Of a DNA stretch of 7,505 bases, positions 7,114-7,505 are shown in pieces. The notes under the pieces were generated by a model. The model saw only the letters and a program-made list of their open reading frames with translations, did no database searches and was not told the origin of the DNA. The position numbers were made by a program, and so were the translations under genes. Numbering within the stretch: position 1 is the first letter of the stretch; the number at the start of each line of letters is the position of its first letter. The DNA comes from Pseudomonadales bacterium (GTDB lineage: Bacteria > Pseudomonadota > Gammaproteobacteria > Pseudomonadales > Pseudohongiellaceae): NCBI GenBank assembly GCA_031277435.1, contig JAITMI010000156.1:1-7505 (forward strand), given 5' to 3'.

Positions 7114-7119
7114 TATAAT
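7114..7119 (+). promoter_or_regulatory. perfect TATAAT (-10-like), plus strand, no obvious target gene
   Basis: TATAAT occurs on the plus strand with no consensus -35 at 16-18 bases; the nearest candidate, TTGCAT, is 20 bases away. A transcript from here would read through the palindrome at 7128-7141 and the hairpin at 7148-7172, then antisense into the gene at 7233-7505. It would soon meet a 20-codon ORF (ATG at 7129 to TAA at 7191) with almost no leader. It could be a small-RNA promoter or chance. Confidence 0.25.
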
Positions 7120-7127
7120 GGACCGCG

Positions 7128-7141
7128 CATGGCGCGCCATG
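7128..7141. promoter_or_regulatory. 14-base perfect palindrome, possible operator
   Basis: CATGGCGCGCCATG is its own reverse complement. It starts 8 bases after the plus-strand TATAAT, where transcription start would fall, and lies about 150 bases upstream of the czcC start. Its position fits a repressor site for either direction. No regulator family can be assigned from the motif. Confidence 0.35.
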
Positions 7142-7147
7142 ATCCCG

Positions 7148-7172
7148 CATCCGCCTGGATGCCCGGCGGATG
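7148..7172. repeat. 8-bp inverted repeat with an overlapping alternative hairpin
   Basis: CATCCGCC (7148-7155) pairs perfectly with GGCGGATG (7165-7172) across a 9-base loop. A second hairpin, GCATCC/GGATGC with a GCCT loop (7147-7162), uses the same left arm, so the two exclude each other. No run of T follows on either strand, so it is not a standard intrinsic terminator. It sits 60 bases past the stop of the upstream minus-strand gene and could stabilise that mRNA's 3' end. Confidence 0.5.
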
Positions 7173-7232
7173 TTACCGCGTTATGGGATAAGAGTCTTTT
7201 ACCCTGGCGGTAGTCTGGATTTCACGAAAAGT

Positions 7233-7505
7233 TCACTTTTGGGGGTCAAGCTCAGCGGGATCATGCACGGTGTAACCCCTGGCCGCCAACTCGGCCACCA
7301 GCGAGGCATCGCCGGTAATCTCGTTCAAGGGCAGCATGGTGAAAGTGGAATGATTGTTTTGCAGCGCCGCGCTCGCCGTTTCGAGCCAGCGTTCGTTACT
7401 GCTAAGCGCCAGTTCTTCCGCCAGATCACCAATGGAACTCGACAGCAGCGCGGCCATCATACGCGCGCAAGGATCTTCAGCGGTTCCAATCGCGCGGAAA
7501 TCCAC
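7233..7505 (-). CDS. C-terminal part of an unrecognised protein resembling TraB/GumN-family ends (truncated by window edge)
   Basis: The frame is open from the window edge to TGA at 7235-7233, giving 90-91 residues. A GTG at 7505-7503 is in frame, but the gene probably begins outside the window. The segment has a helical part (PCARMMAALLSSSIGDLAEEL), then SSNERWLETASAALQNNHST, then FTMLPLNEITGDASLVAELAARGYTVHDP. The order N-x-x-W, helix, short strand, Gly-Asp, sLvaeLaarGYtV recalls the C-terminus of TraB/GumN proteins, where the strand normally carries a VGxxHLxG motif. Here that place reads LPLNEITG, with no histidine, so any catalytic role would be doubtful. The gene lies in the same direction as the efflux operon but is separated from it by 256 bases. 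Family assignment is tentative; a plain hypothetical protein is the alternative. Confidence 0.5.
   Translation of the reverse strand: MDFRAIGTAEDPCARMMAALLSSSIGDLAEELALSSNERWLETASAALQNNHSTFTMLPLNEITGDASLVAELAARGYTVHDPAELDPQK

Noticed and set aside
6977..7150. 58-residue N-terminal extension of CzcC
   Set aside because: An internal ATG at 6976 starts a textbook signal peptide. The upstream stretch has no signal features and covers the likely promoter region.

Overview
This is a GC-rich window with the gene content of a proteobacterium, most likely a gamma- or betaproteobacterium. Evidence for this is the FtsH N-terminus, which closely resembles the enterobacterial protein, the divergent yhbY/ftsH neighbourhood, and a classical tripartite RND metal-efflux operon. 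No species call is possible from the sequence alone.

Layout: (1) 1-599, minus strand: the 5' third of ftsH (membrane protease), cut by the window edge inside the Walker A motif. (2) 600-842: a divergent intergenic region with a candidate extended -10 promoter for yhbY and a GC palindrome just upstream of the ftsH ribosome-binding region. (3) 843-1157, plus strand: a YhbY-type CRM-domain ribosome-assembly protein whose usual GxxG loop is missing. (4) 1158-1229: a short convergent spacer with no convincing terminator. (5) 6976 down to 1230, minus strand: one compact operon, czcC-czcB-czcA-DUF3240. It encodes an outer-membrane channel, a periplasmic adaptor, an inner-membrane HME-RND pump and a small histidine-rich cytosolic protein of the DUF3240 (PII-like) type. 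(6) 6977-7232: an intergenic region with a perfect TATAAT, a 14-base perfect palindrome, an 8-bp hairpin and a consensus TTGACA. (7) 7233-7505, minus strand: the C-terminal end of an unknown protein that resembles the end of TraB/GumN-family proteins.

How the genes work together: CzcC, CzcB and CzcA would form a trans-envelope, proton-driven heavy-metal exporter. The C/B and B/A junctions are both ATGA overlaps, which suggests translational coupling. The DUF3240 gene starts 10 bases after the pump's stop codon and probably encodes a metal-responsive or pump-associated factor. The pump's key TM4 motif lacks the first Asp of the Co/Zn/Cd class, and by eye it also lacks the three CusA methionines, so its substrate cannot be assigned confidently. 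No metal-responsive regulator gene lies in the window.

The main points of interest are the DUF3240 partner, the atypical pump motifs, the missing GxxG in YhbY, and the absence of rlmE between yhbY and ftsH. I see no wholly new system. Most of the window is a known type of efflux operon with a poorly characterised fourth component.
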